Notes under the pieces: model-generated | What the model was told of the DNA's origin: nothing | What the model saw: only the letters and a program-made list of their open reading frames with translations | Databases searched by the model: none | NCBI GenBank assembly: GCA_020809705.1 | Contig: CP085825.1 | Location: 1,302,001 to 1,366,000 of the forward strand | DNA: 64,000 nucleotides | From: Calonectria ilicicola | Lineage: Eukaryota; Ascomycota; Sordariomycetes; Hypocreales; Nectriaceae | Reading direction: 5' to 3' | Position numbers and translations under genes: made by a program | Part shown: positions 23,705 through 34,455 of the stretch, piece after piece | Position numbering within the stretch: position 1 is the stretch's first letter | Layout of the letters: every line of letters begins with the position of its first letter

Positions 23705-25573
23705 ATGGCCACACTTCAAAGGCAGTCCTCGGATGAATCGACCCGTCGAGATAGCAACGTCTCGCCGCAGCTCGAGGATGATCAGCTCTCAAAGAAAATC
23801 GTCGTGACTCCACGGACAAAGCTGTGGATATACATTGTGCTCAATCTCGTCACCCTTACACAGGCTTTTGACGCGACTTGCATCTGCGTCACTCTCCCAG
23901 TGAGCTCCTCTCTCTTCTGTGCCTCTCCAATTGCTGATCTCCCCTCTTCCCTTCCATTGCTTCCCCTCCATACTGCACAAGCTTTTCCCCCTGCAGATTG
24001 TTGACAACCCTCCCAGACCATCGCCTCTGAGCTAGATGCGACAGTGTCGGAAAGCTTGAGCTTAGGCACCTCCTTTCTCCTCGCCACCACCATCACACAG
24101 CCGATCTACTCCGAGCTGTCACACGTTATCGGCCGAAAACCGTGTTTCCTAGCGGCTCTGGTCGTCTTCATTGGAGGTACCATCATTTGTGGGTGCGCCC
24201 AGAGTTGTGTCGTGCTTTTGGTGGGCCGCACCATCCAGGGCGCCGGCGCCGGAGGGCCCCAAGCCTTGACGGCCGTGATACTCACCGACCTCTTCCCCAC
24301 GCGCCGGCGTGCCAGGTTACTATCGCTGCTTAATATATCGTGGGCAATCGGAACCATAGCCGGACCAATCATCGGGGGCGCTTTTACAGGAACGAAGAAC
24401 ATAGGCTGGGTGAGCTGCAATTCCCCTCTGAATTCACTTTTTAATACCCTGCGCTAACAAGGTGCCCAGCGATGGATCTTTTGGATCAATATCCCGATAC
24501 TCTTGGCTAGCGTCATAGGGGCGTGGTTCCTTCTTGGGTACGATGCAGCTGCTCGGGGAACCCGTCCTCCCCTTTCTCAAGTCGACTGGGCTGGCATTAT
24601 AGTCTTCACCATTTCGGCGGTTTTACTTCTCCTGCCACTGAGCTGGGGCGGTTCCAGGTTCCCGTGGAAGTCTCTTGAGGTTATACTTCCGATTGTGGCA
24701 TCTGCAATAGGATTCTTCGCTCTTGCCGGCTTTGAAAGGCGCAAGGCCAAGAAACCCATGTTCCGCCCGAGCATATTTAGCAACAGATCCACGGTTGTGC
24801 AGTATATCAACATTACCATCCATGGAGTGCTCATGTGGATGGTTCTCTACTACTTGTCTCTATTCTATCTGGGAGTCAAGGGCTACTCGCCCATGATCAC
24901 TGGAGTCTGGGCTCTACCAGCCACTCTAACGGTGGCACCAATGGCCATAGTAGTTGGGGTTGTGGCTTCTCGGACGGGAAGCTACCGATGGAGCCTGTTG
25001 AGCGGCTGGTCCTTGATGATTATAGCGTTTGGCACCATGGTGCTCATTGACGAAAAGATGGCCAGCGGAGCATTAATTTCAATCACGATGGTATTGGGCA
25101 TCGCTATGGGGGTGTTAATTCCCTCCATGGCCATAGGAGTCCAGGCAACTGTGGACAAGTCAGATGTGGGCCGTGCTGTCGCAATGGTCTATGTTTTCAG
25201 GTCGGCAGGCCAATGCCTTGGGGTTGCAATCGGACTCAGCGTTTTTCTCAGTCGTCTCCAGTTGAAGCTGGAAAGGCTGGGAATGGGCAAGGATGCGGCT
25301 CAAGACGCTATGAAGACGATCCGGCACTCCCTCGAAAATGGGACTGGGGGCATCAAGGGGTCGCCGATGATGGGCGCCGTTGTGGACGCCCTGGTCACGG
25401 TTTGGATCACAGGCTGCGCGATGGCCGGCGTGGCAGGGATTTTGTCGGCATGCATCAAGTGCCCCCGGCTTGAGAAAGATGAAGAAGATGCTCCGCTTCG
25501 TGCCCAAACGACTGGCTCCGTACCCCAGCCCGTGCCAGAGCTCGATGGCACCGAGGTGTATAATCTACGTTAG
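23705..25573 (+). CDS. MFS drug:proton antiporter (DHA2-like, predicted 14 TM)
   Basis: Three exons, 23705-23899, 24017-24409 and 24470-25573, encode 563 residues. Both introns (117 and 60 nt) are GTGAGC...CCCAG and phase 0. Splicing joins ICVTLP to TIASELDA and NIGW to RWIFWINIP, both standard in this family. Visible motifs are a motif A-like SHVIGRK in the loop between helices 2 and 3, RTIQGAGAGG in helix 4, and motif C in helix 5 (GTIAGPIIGG). About fourteen hydrophobic segments follow, which fits the DHA2 multidrug/toxin efflux family at its usual length of 520-600. The N-terminus is polar with no signal peptide. The ATG at 23705 has good context (AACCATGG). The substrate is unknown. The divergent TLC-like gene shares its promoter region, so co-regulation is possible. 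Confidence 0.93.
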
Positions 25574-28500
25574 AGAAAGTTTGGGGTTGAAGAGGCAGAG
25601 TTGAGGAGTCACGTTTGTGAGAAACGTGATGGCTGTGCATGGGGACGAAGCTTTCTCGCTTGACAAACGACATAACGGCCAAGCCTGCGTGTGGTGTAGC
25701 ATCACGAGACGAGAGATACCCAAGAGAAAAGACGAGACGGGTGGAGGATCGGAAATGGTACCCTGTCAACAGAAGGAATCGCCGAAGAATATTGTGTGTG
25801 CGTGAATGAATGAGTACCCGACTTGGTAAGACATCAACCAACAACCAACAAGAGCTAGACAAAGGAGGTTGGCCGATGGCCAGGGAGGGAAATAATTGAG
25901 TCCGATAGTAATGGCAAGACACGGAGCCAGACCTGCGTCCCGATTGATGATAGCAGGCGGCGTCCCGACGTCTCGGGAGAATCATGGCCCCCTTGCTCGC
26001 CTGCGGCCCGCGGCCAACCGTCTCACATGAAAATGTCAATTGAGTAGATGCCCAAGATGGCCGCGATCGACTAAAGTGCCGTCAAAAGAACCTGGGCAGA
26101 GAGTCACGCCCCTCCTCGCTTCGAGTCCCATCCGAGTCCCAGTGTGTCGCAATATCCCAATAATGCTAATCCCATCACCGGGTGTCTTCCCCTTCCCCTT
26201 CCCCAGGCCGAGATGTCCATCGATGGCGGAACCCAAGGTTCCCGTCCAGCGGGAGGCGAAACCTTGGCCATGCTCCGAGATATACAAGAGGCCCAATCAC
26301 GACATCGGCTTTTGCCCTCGTAGTAGTCACCTTGTCGTTCCCAGTAAACCCAATAAACCGCGAACCCTGGGCAACGGGTCCCGCGGTTTTCCGGGAGCTG
26401 CTCCGCCGGCGCTAATTCGCCGCCGGTGGACCTTGAGCGGACAGGCTCCCTGGAGGAAGCCCAAAGGCTCGGAGCTGTCAACGGGCCACAGGACAGGCAT
26501 TGGAAAGAGACAGGACAGGGGAATCGACGCTGGAGAGACAGTACCAGCGCGGTGGAACTATCCGCGTGATTTTGTTTCAGTAGGTAGCAGGTATCTTGCA
26601 TTGATTTCCGAGGTATCATTTCCCCATTTGTCATTACCTTTGAGACCCATTTATTTTATTTTGGTAAAATTAAAATGGGGGGGTTTTTTTTTTTTGCCTT
26701 AAGCGACGTTTTATTTTTATTTATTGTTTTAATTTTTTTTTATATTCTCGCATTTTATTCGCACCCATGCAATACATCGCCGTGCATCGTTTTCGGTGCA
26801 AAGTTCGGCCAGCACAGAAAGGCCGCAGTGGGCGGTCAAGTGGTCAGTCAGCAAGCCTTAGTTTTCCGACCGCATAAAGATTTATTTTTTATTTTATTTT
26901 TCGGTCGCCATGCTAGCTAGCTACCTGCAGGTGGTTGCACAGCATTACATATGTACACCGCCCCAACATGAACAGGTGAGCGACTAAAAAAGAATATTAC
27001 ATTATCCTATGCCCAACCAACAAAGTAATGAATGCAACGTGATATGCGTCTGTATCGTCTTCTGATTCATAACCGGTCCTTTTGCTATCGCAAGCACAAG
27101 GTGCCAAACCGAGAGTCCTAATGTGGTGACCGTTTTCGCACTGACCTACCTCTATCGGGCCACCGTTGACCAGGTTCGAAAATTCAAAATAAAATAATAA
27201 TAAAAGAATAATAATATTGGTATTTTTTTATTGAGAGAAATAACCAGGGTTCCACGCACCCCTCTCACCGACGGCCTGGGTTGCGGGTAATTTCCTAATT
27301 TCTACAGCTTCTAGAAGACGGCTCCCATGACCCAACCAGGGGTCTGATCCCAGCGCCCGGAAGCCCATCCGCGGACGACAAGGCCGCGCCAGGGTTGAAG
27401 GGCAAACCCCCTCCCCTGACTCAAGAGAGGCCTTTGTTAGATAGCCGGGGGGAGCGCTGGCTGGTGCTCCTGGGCGCTCCGGAGCGCGGACGGGCAGGGG
27501 GTTTGGAATCAGATGAATCGCGGCAGGATTTGGGCTGGCATGGGATGGGGGCGCCATTAGCACGTGTTTGTGAGTATTGGTTGTGAGTTTGGACGGTTAG
27601 GCAGCGCTAGGTTTGGATTGCATGGCACATGTGTGGTTTGCGTTGGCAGACACGGATCCGATGAGAGATAGCGAGAGAGACGGAGGAGAGAGGCTTGGAC
27701 CTCATGGTGTGACGGGATGCGTCTCTGGTCTGTCGACATCTCACGCTGAGGGCGGCGAAGAGAGGTTGGGTTTCAAGAGTGAGTGCGTGTGAGCGTGCGA
27801 GTACGAGTGCGTTGCAATTTACCCATTGACAAGGATGAGTCAGTGAGCAGCAGCAGCATGGCATTTGCAAAATCGCATAGACGACGCCATCATCCATCCA
27901 TCCAGCCAGCCTCCCAACACCAAAGGCTCGTGTCCTCCTCCCAAGGCTCATGCCCTCCCGCTTCTGGACGGATACAGAGATGCCATGGCGGGCGTCCGAA
28001 AGCGTGACAAGCGTCCCGCAGATCAGGAAATCGAGACTACAAATGCGAGAAGAGAAGAGACAAGAAAACAAAAGAAAAGAAAGACAGCCACAGCTGCAAC
28101 CACTGTAAACCCGCCGGACTTGGGCCTCTGGCCTTGGCTTTTTTGGCGCCTTCAGGTGGTGGCAGCACCAGCAGCAATAAGCAAAGTCTTTTGTGACAAC
28201 TAACTCTGCCTCCCCCACCCCCCCTTCAGGCGCATCTGTCACAAACAGGTTTCTGCACAAAAAAAGAAGTGGCGGTGACTTGTTTCATCCTATCTTTCAT
28301 TTTTATTTTTATTTATTTTTTTAATTTTTCTTTTTCTTTTTCCTTTTTTTGTACCGGGACTCAAAGCACCCGCAACACACGCTCCCATTTGCGTGAAACC
28401 TGAAATGAATCCCCCTATTGTTATCTCGTTGCAAAGCAACCAACGACACAAAACATCCCGTGACGCTCCCGTGGCGGTCCGTGGCGCGCCGTCCCATAGT

Positions 28501-29276
28501 CGCCCGCGCGCCGGCCACCGGGCTTACGCAGAGGCCTCCTCCCCGGAAGCGTCGGTTTTTCCTGTCGGGCCACTCAGGCTTCGGCCTGCAAATGGTTTGA
28601 ATGGGAGGCTTGCCTTGGCCTCTGCGCTAGACACGGCCAGCAGAGACATCGCGATCACGTTGTCTCTTTAACTCCCGGCGTGGCGGTCGCAAGATGTCTC
28701 TTCTGACAACGTCGGCAATGAGGGGGGCGTGTGTGCGTGTGTGCGCGTCCGCGTCCACATCCGTATTCCCCCTTCTTGCCGCGCTTGACTCCCGTGGCTA
28801 GCAGGTGATGACGCGATTTAACCCGATGAGAAGACGGGCAACTGTTACGAACGGCCAAGTCAATGAGGCGCCAGTCATCTGCCATCTTGCATCTGCCCAC
28901 TTCTAACCCACGATTCAGCAGCCCCACGTTTCGTTTCGCTCCGTCAAAGGGCTTTCCTTGGCATCGCGTCCTTCAACCATCTGCTGGTTATTGAGACCCA
29001 ATTCATGGGTGCGTCGTCGTCTTCGTAGTCAATGACGACATGAACACATAGACGCAACATGGCCTCATATTGGGCGGGGGAAACGTCCCATTACCCATTT
29101 TCTGACTTCACCTCGTCCCTCCTCAATCGCTATCCACTTGCAAAACCTGTCAGTCAAAGCATCCCAGGGTCGTCCCTCAAAAACAGGTATTGTGACGAGC
29201 GTCCAAAACAGGGTCCGACCATGGCCACCGTACATGTGGGGGTTTAAGACTGTGCCGTTGAGCAATTGGCTTTCAG

Positions 29277-29301
29277 TCAAATCAAATCAAATCAAATCAA
29301 A
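29277..29301 (+). repeat. TCAAA pentanucleotide microsatellite (5 units)
   Basis: Five perfect tandem TCAAA units in non-coding DNA lead directly into a T-rich ATTTT tract at about 29310-29350. It is probably variable in length between isolates. Confidence 0.8.
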
Positions 29302-31239
29302 ACCAGCCTTATTATTTATTTTATCTTATTTTAATTTTTATTTTATTTTCTTCACTTACCGGTCAATTTGTGCTTAGGTCTATGCTCTCCCCGTCTCAGG
29401 GATCTTTGGCGATCATCTCCGTTCTCGCCCGGGGCCCTCACTTCGGGCAAGGCGATGTACAATCTTAAACTGCGTAACCCTCATCACCGCAAGTCCACAC
29501 ACGTTTGCCTGCGGCATGAGGCAGACGAAACTCTAGAATGGCGGTAGAACGCAGTTATCAGCTCAGGAATGGCTGCTAAGAATAAACTCCGTTGGGCCTA
29601 GACGAAACAGCGCGCGCGTGTGCAGTGCATGGATCGCAGAATCTAGTGCCTTGCATGATGCGAGTTGCTGATTCGGCATGGTGAGTGAACCAGGACCATG
29701 AGGGGGTTCACGATGGCAGCAGCCATTGGATTGGCCTCGAAACAGCAATGCATGCGCATCAAGCATGTATACTTGGGTGTCAAATGATGATACTTTTGCC
29801 CTACAACCATGCAACTACGCCTTGCACACGGACCCGGTTGCATTCTTCTCTTGGAGGCACGCCGCCTGGCCACCGGTGTCAAAGATATCAAGGAGTTTTA
29901 GCTTCCCCGGGTTCCCGCATGGCCATGGCCACGCATCACGTTGCCATTCACTCACTCCTCCTCATCCTTCATCTCCAGTTCCAAAACTCGGCCTGCCTCA
30001 GCGCCAGCGAACGACGTGACGGCACTTACACACGAGTCCGCCCACGGTTCCATCCCAACTAAAGCATCCCACGCCCCCAAACCGCATCCCATCACCGAGC
30101 TCCAGAACAACATCCTCGCATCCCACGCGAGAGATATATTCCCGCCCACACACGCCCCCCCTCCCCCAACTGCACTGACAGCTCGAATCCGGCAATGTCA
30201 AACGGGCCTTTGCCTTGCCACCCCCATTTCTGCACATCGCAGGGCTTAAGCGATCCGGCTCTCGTCCTCTTTGACGGGCTTCCAGAACGGGAAGCTGCTG
30301 TGTCGGTGTGCTGGCACCAGGCCCGACTGCGCCCCCGACTCTCTTGCAACCGCAGCACAATCCGCCGCCCGGAGGGGCCTGCTCGTGTTTTTCCGTATGG
30401 CCCTGATTGGGGAATATTGCTCCCAGGCTGCAGCCTGCTGCCGCAGTGAGAATCCCATTCTCATCACGATCCGTCATCCATGATCCATCACATGTCGCGC
30501 TGGGGGGCCGTTAGAGTTCGTAAATGGCTCGTTGTCAATAGGATTGCAGCCGGCGAAGCTCGAGGGATGAGGGGGGTTCGTTTGAGGTGGCATCCCGTGA
30601 CGGGTTGATACCCTCGGTGCCCTTGTCCGCAAAGACCCTGACACGTTCCGGATGTGTACCGTGGTTGGCGTAAAGTGCTGCCAGAGCACACACACGGCCG
30701 CGGATCCGCATCAGGGAGCTGCCCTGTATCAGGTGTCCATATGACCCTATCTGTACCATCCTCGTCCGGACGTGCTCGTGCCTCTCTGTGCTGCTCGCTC
30801 TGCACCTCCGACCCCCTGCCCTTCACCGGTCTATCAGCAAATACTCGCTCAGCAGTCACTAATGTTTGTGTGCGTAAGGATCCTACCCCCCCGATCTCGT
30901 CCATCCCTACACCATGCCCGCCGTCCCCTCACCGGTCAGCTATGTCCTCCAAGCGGCTTCTCTCCCTATCACGCCAGAACCCATCTCGAGCCTCCCCCGT
31001 GCTCCATAGTTCCCGTCCGTGACAGATAGTAGTAATCCGCCCCCCTCCACAGTTCCCCGCGCTATTTACCTTGTATAGGGCCTCATCCGAACCTGACGTG
31101 GCCCACTTCCCCAGCAAGGCGATGCTCGCGACGCTGTCTCTCCGCACTCGGCTGTACCGTTACGGGAGGAGAGGGAGTGGAGGCTACTTGGAGTAATCAG
31201 TCCCGAGGACCTCGTAGGAACTTATGCAGTGAATGATTG

Positions 31240-31259
31240 CCGTTATCCTTAGATAACGG
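31240..31259. repeat. Perfect 8-bp inverted repeat (hairpin)
   Basis: The arms CCGTTATC and GATAACGG are exact reverse complements separated by CTTA. A T-rich run starts about 10 bases downstream, giving a terminator-like layout, but no gene ends nearby, so its role is unknown. Confidence 0.55.
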
Positions 31260-31930
31260 TGATAGTGCTCTTTTTTATTTTTATCTTTATTATTTTTTTT
31301 TCCTCATTATTTCTTCCTCGGTAGAACTTCCGGGGAGGGAAGCCGACGATGCAGTAATACGTCCAACGCGCAAGGATCGAGGTTTGTGCTTCGGATTGCC
31401 CATTGTTTACTTCCTAAAAATATTACAACGGTCAATTAAACCGAGCCTGAAACGAACATGTGCCCAAGACTTTTTTGATTAATTTAATAAATTAAAAAAT
31501 AAAATAAAATAAAATATTAGTCTCCGAATATTCATTATTATTATTTTAATTTAATTGAAGAATTGAAACAGCGCTACTCGGTCAACACCTCGCACATCTA
31601 ACCGCCGATTCAGCCGCCACGATGCACGACATACAACCCTCAGCTTATTTGATTACCACCCCTCCATATACATTTAGTTGTGTTTTTTTTTTACTACTTT
31701 TTCTTTGCCTGCCGTAGCACAGCATATCGCGCGCAACCTCTTCCCAAAAGAACCCCAAGTGACCTCCTTGGCATCACACACCGCCGGCTAAAAAGAAGAA
31801 ACAAAAAAAATGAGAAACCACACACGCTCCTCCAAGAATAGACCGAGGAGCAAATGGGAAGCGGCGGGGGGATCCGGTGTGCTCCCCCCCCTCCCCCCCT
31901 TCGCCTAGACGCCGAGTTGGCCGTGTGTTG

Positions 31931-31945
31931 TAGTAGTAGTAGTAG
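31931..31945 (+). repeat. TAG trinucleotide microsatellite
   Basis: Five tandem TAG units in the 3' flank of the minus-strand CHY zinc-finger gene, non-coding on both strands. Confidence 0.7.
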
Positions 31946-32367
31946 ACAGCCCCCTTCGCTTCACGCGGCCGCCGCCATTGGGCGCTACCCTGTGCTATCG
32001 CGCGCACAATCAGCTCTGAGCGACGCGGGCGTCAGCATCCCCGCCGAGCGTGACTGGCCCGGCGCAGGTCATGCGGTTGCAAAAGAGGCGCCGAGATTGG
32101 GCGGCTGCGACACTCTGTGGCGCGGCTGCAGCCGCTGCGTTACGGAACTTGTGATGTGACGGTGGCACGACAGCTGCTGTGATTGGGGGCCGAAGTGAGG
32201 GATTCGATTGTGATGTGACGACTCGGCGCATGAGACGGCATCGACTCCATCAGTGTATATACTTTGCATCTCGTGGCTTTACAAGTACACAAATCTCAGT
32301 TACAAGTACACCAGTTCGAGTCCACCATTGATTGCCGTCCTATAAGCCATCACCACCAAGACACGGC

Positions 32368-34455
32368 CTAGTCCTTCTTTGCCGCCTGGCCTCCTCCTCC
32401 AATGCGCTTGTACTTTCTCGGGTCCTTTCTACTCATCGTCCTCTGATCGCGGGTTCCTTTTCCGCCCTCCCAGAAACCCCTGCCCTTTTTCCCAATGACA
32501 CTGCGTCCGCAGAAGCCACATGCATCAACGGCATAGTTCTGCTCGCGGCTACACCAACCACAGATCATGCGGTTGGCCCACTCATTGATGTGATCCTCGG
32601 CATCGTCATGGCACTTGTCGCACGGGTGCACTCGGCTACAGCACGAGAAACGAAACCATCGGTACGACTTGCGGTAGTGCTCACATGCGCCCTTGTTGGG
32701 GAGTGGCTCCCCGGCGTGGAGGCCGAGCTTCTCCCTGATGCGCCGGGGACCTGTGGCCGGCGGAGGGAGCGACCCAGGCGTGATGAACAGGAACTTGACC
32801 TCGGGTATCTTGAATGAGAACCTAGCGTGACAGTCCCTACAGACATTCGCTACCGTGTCGCCCCGTACCGAGACAAGCCCGAGACTCGGCGTCGAACACC
32901 TAGAGCAGGTTGGGATAAAGGTGCTGGGCAGCATATCTGCCACCTTACACCCAGCCAAATCCAAGAAACCCGCTCTTGAGGAATGTTCGTGAACTAACTG
33001 TGCCCTAAACGTGACAGCCATCCCCGTAGCGCACTTTTTGCAACTCAATGTCTTTTCAACGCCAGGCTTGAGACCGCCAACATCATTGGCCGTCTTGCAT
33101 CGCTCACACTTGACACTGATACTCAGAACTGATACTTGAATAATCTCAATGCCGTGTAGTTCAATAGATGGGAATGATATCATGGTCCCTCGCTCCGGAG
33201 TCTCGGCCGGAACTGATGTTGCATCGGGTTCTCGAGACCCCTCCTGCAAGCCCAACGAAGCACCTCCTTGGCCTCCATCTTCTGGATCAGTATCATCATC
33301 CGTTGAATCATCATCCCCGTAAACCAAACTCCACTCAGGAGGCCTTGGAATAACTTGAATATGACTCTTTTCTCCGGAAGGTGCCGGGTTCTCACCGCTT
33401 TCCGCGGGTGAGGACTCCTGTTCGGCTTCAGCCTTGAGTGCAGTAGCCTTAGCCGCCTGGGCGCGAGCTTGAACTTGTGCCTGCGCCTGCTTGGCCAACT
33501 TGTGTAGGTTCTGTGAGAGGTAGTTTAGATGGCTCATGAGTGTCATCTGTTGCTGCTCCACAGCCTTTTCTGAAAACAAATCCTCCAAAGGCTCTGCATC
33601 TTCAGGTTCAACTTCGTTCAGCTGCACTCGAAGATTTTGGAGCGGGTAGATAAGGGGGATAATCAAGTGAAGGCTATTCACTGACTGGAGACCCGGTGGT
33701 AGCTCAGATCGCCGCTTTGGATCAATTGGTAGGGTGTAGACAATACCATCCGGAGATCGGCGGTATAACGGCATCCTTCCCATACGAGCTTCGAGTTGGC
33801 GAACCTCAGTAGCCCGTCTAGCCTTTGCAGCAGCAATTTGGTCCCTGGAATAGGACGGTTCCGGAACATAGGGCAAAGGTGCCAGTGCCGGCTTCACAGG
33901 CTCCGTTTTTGGAGTCGGCTTGGCGGACTCCTCCTGCAACGCAGCGGCTGTCGCATTGAGATGTCTCGTGTCCTTGAAGTTGACAAGCTTGACTGTCTCG
34001 GTCTTTTGCTCCGACAAGAACACTTCAAGATTCTTGTCCAGCTCGCGAGTGAGAGCTAAGAGAGTGGCATTCGGTTTCTCCTCAACCAGCTTATCCCAGC
34101 CTCTTTCGATGTTGATACCAAACCCTCTTGGGATATTCTGGTTCTTGACCAGGAGCTTCGGCATTTCCTCCGGAAACTCCTGGGGAACACGGATGTCACA
34201 ATCAAGGTGGTCCAGCTCAAAAGGAAAGTCGGGATCCGAAGGCACCAGCTTGAAGGCGATGGACGTTGCCCCGTTCGGAGCGTTGGACTCCTTTGGCGAG
34301 TATCGTCGACGCAACTGCTCAATCTGGTAGCGCCTCGGGTCCTGGGCCTGCGACTCGGGTACAGGCTTGGGGACAATTCGGGAAGACGACGACTCAGCCA
34401 CAGCCTGTTTACGGGTCGGTGGAGAGCCGTCTGGCTTGTTCTGGATGGAGATCAT
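32368..34455 (-). CDS. CHY-type zinc-finger protein with RWD-like N-terminal region
   Basis: One exon of 695 residues. I start it at 34455 (MISIQNKPDG); the frame stays open 34 codons further upstream, but that extension is hydrophobic and looks like translated leader. Residues about 45-160 (FPFELDHLDCDIRVPQEF, LVKNQNIPRGFGINIERG) resemble an RWD fold. A lysine/alanine/glutamine-rich likely coiled coil follows, then an acidic DDDSTDDDTDPED stretch. The second half holds Cys pairs (CERC, CKKC, CSRC, CRDC) and, near residues 591-650, the CHY array: CEHYRKSYRWFRFSCC, HPCDKCHD, ICGWCSREQ, CGFCG. CHY fingers bind several zinc ions and occur in ubiquitin ligases and in yeast Hot13. No RING finger is visible here, so ligase activity is unsupported. 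The tail is basic. There are no close neighbours. Confidence 0.88.
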   Translation of the reverse strand: MISIQNKPDGSPPTRKQAVAESSSSRIVPKPVPESQAQDPRRYQIEQLRRRYSPKESNAPNGATSIAFKLVPSDPDFPFELDHLDCDIRVPQEFPEEMPKLLVKNQNIPRGFGINIERGWDKLVEEKPNATLLALTRELDKNLEVFLSEQKTETVKLVNFKDTRHLNATAAALQEESAKPTPKTEPVKPALAPLPYVPEPSYSRDQIAAAKARRATEVRQLEARMGRMPLYRRSPDGIVYTLPIDPKRRSELPPGLQSVNSLHLIIPLIYPLQNLRVQLNEVEPEDAEPLEDLFSEKAVEQQQMTLMSHLNYLSQNLHKLAKQAQAQVQARAQAAKATALKAEAEQESSPAESGENPAPSGEKSHIQVIPRPPEWSLVYGDDDSTDDDTDPEDGGQGGASLGLQEGSREPDATSVPAETPERGTMISFPSIELHGIEIIQVSVLSISVKCERCKTANDVGGLKPGVEKTLSCKKCATGMAVTFRAQLVHEHSSRAGFLDLAGCKVADMLPSTFIPTCSRCSTPSLGLVSVRGDTVANVCRDCHARFSFKIPEVKFLFITPGSLPPPATGPRRIREKLGLHAGEPLPNKGACEHYRKSYRWFRFSCCSRVHPCDKCHDDAEDHINEWANRMICGWCSREQNYAVDACGFCGRSVIGKKGRGFWEGGKGTRDQRTMSRKDPRKYKRIGGGGQAAKKD

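Larger units (their letters stand above)
25574..32367. other. 6.8-kb intergenic stretch, no supportable gene
   Basis: No frame here shows a recognisable domain; the longest (27607-28260 minus) is cysteine/serine-rich shadow sequence. AT-rich ATTTT-type tracts occur near 26645-26760, 26880-26905, 27183-27235, 28296-28350, 29302-29350, 31266-31305 and 31476-31560. A perfect hairpin lies at 31240-31259, a TCAAA pentanucleotide repeat at 29277-29301 and a TAG trinucleotide run at 31931-31945. The right end is the 3' flank of the CHY zinc-finger gene. I found no tRNA. Confidence 0.5.

Noticed and set aside
27607..28260. A 217-codon minus-strand frame rich in Cys and Ser
   Set aside because: The cysteines come from simple CAGCAG/TGC repeats and do not form a regular pattern; no signal peptide or known small-secreted-protein layout.
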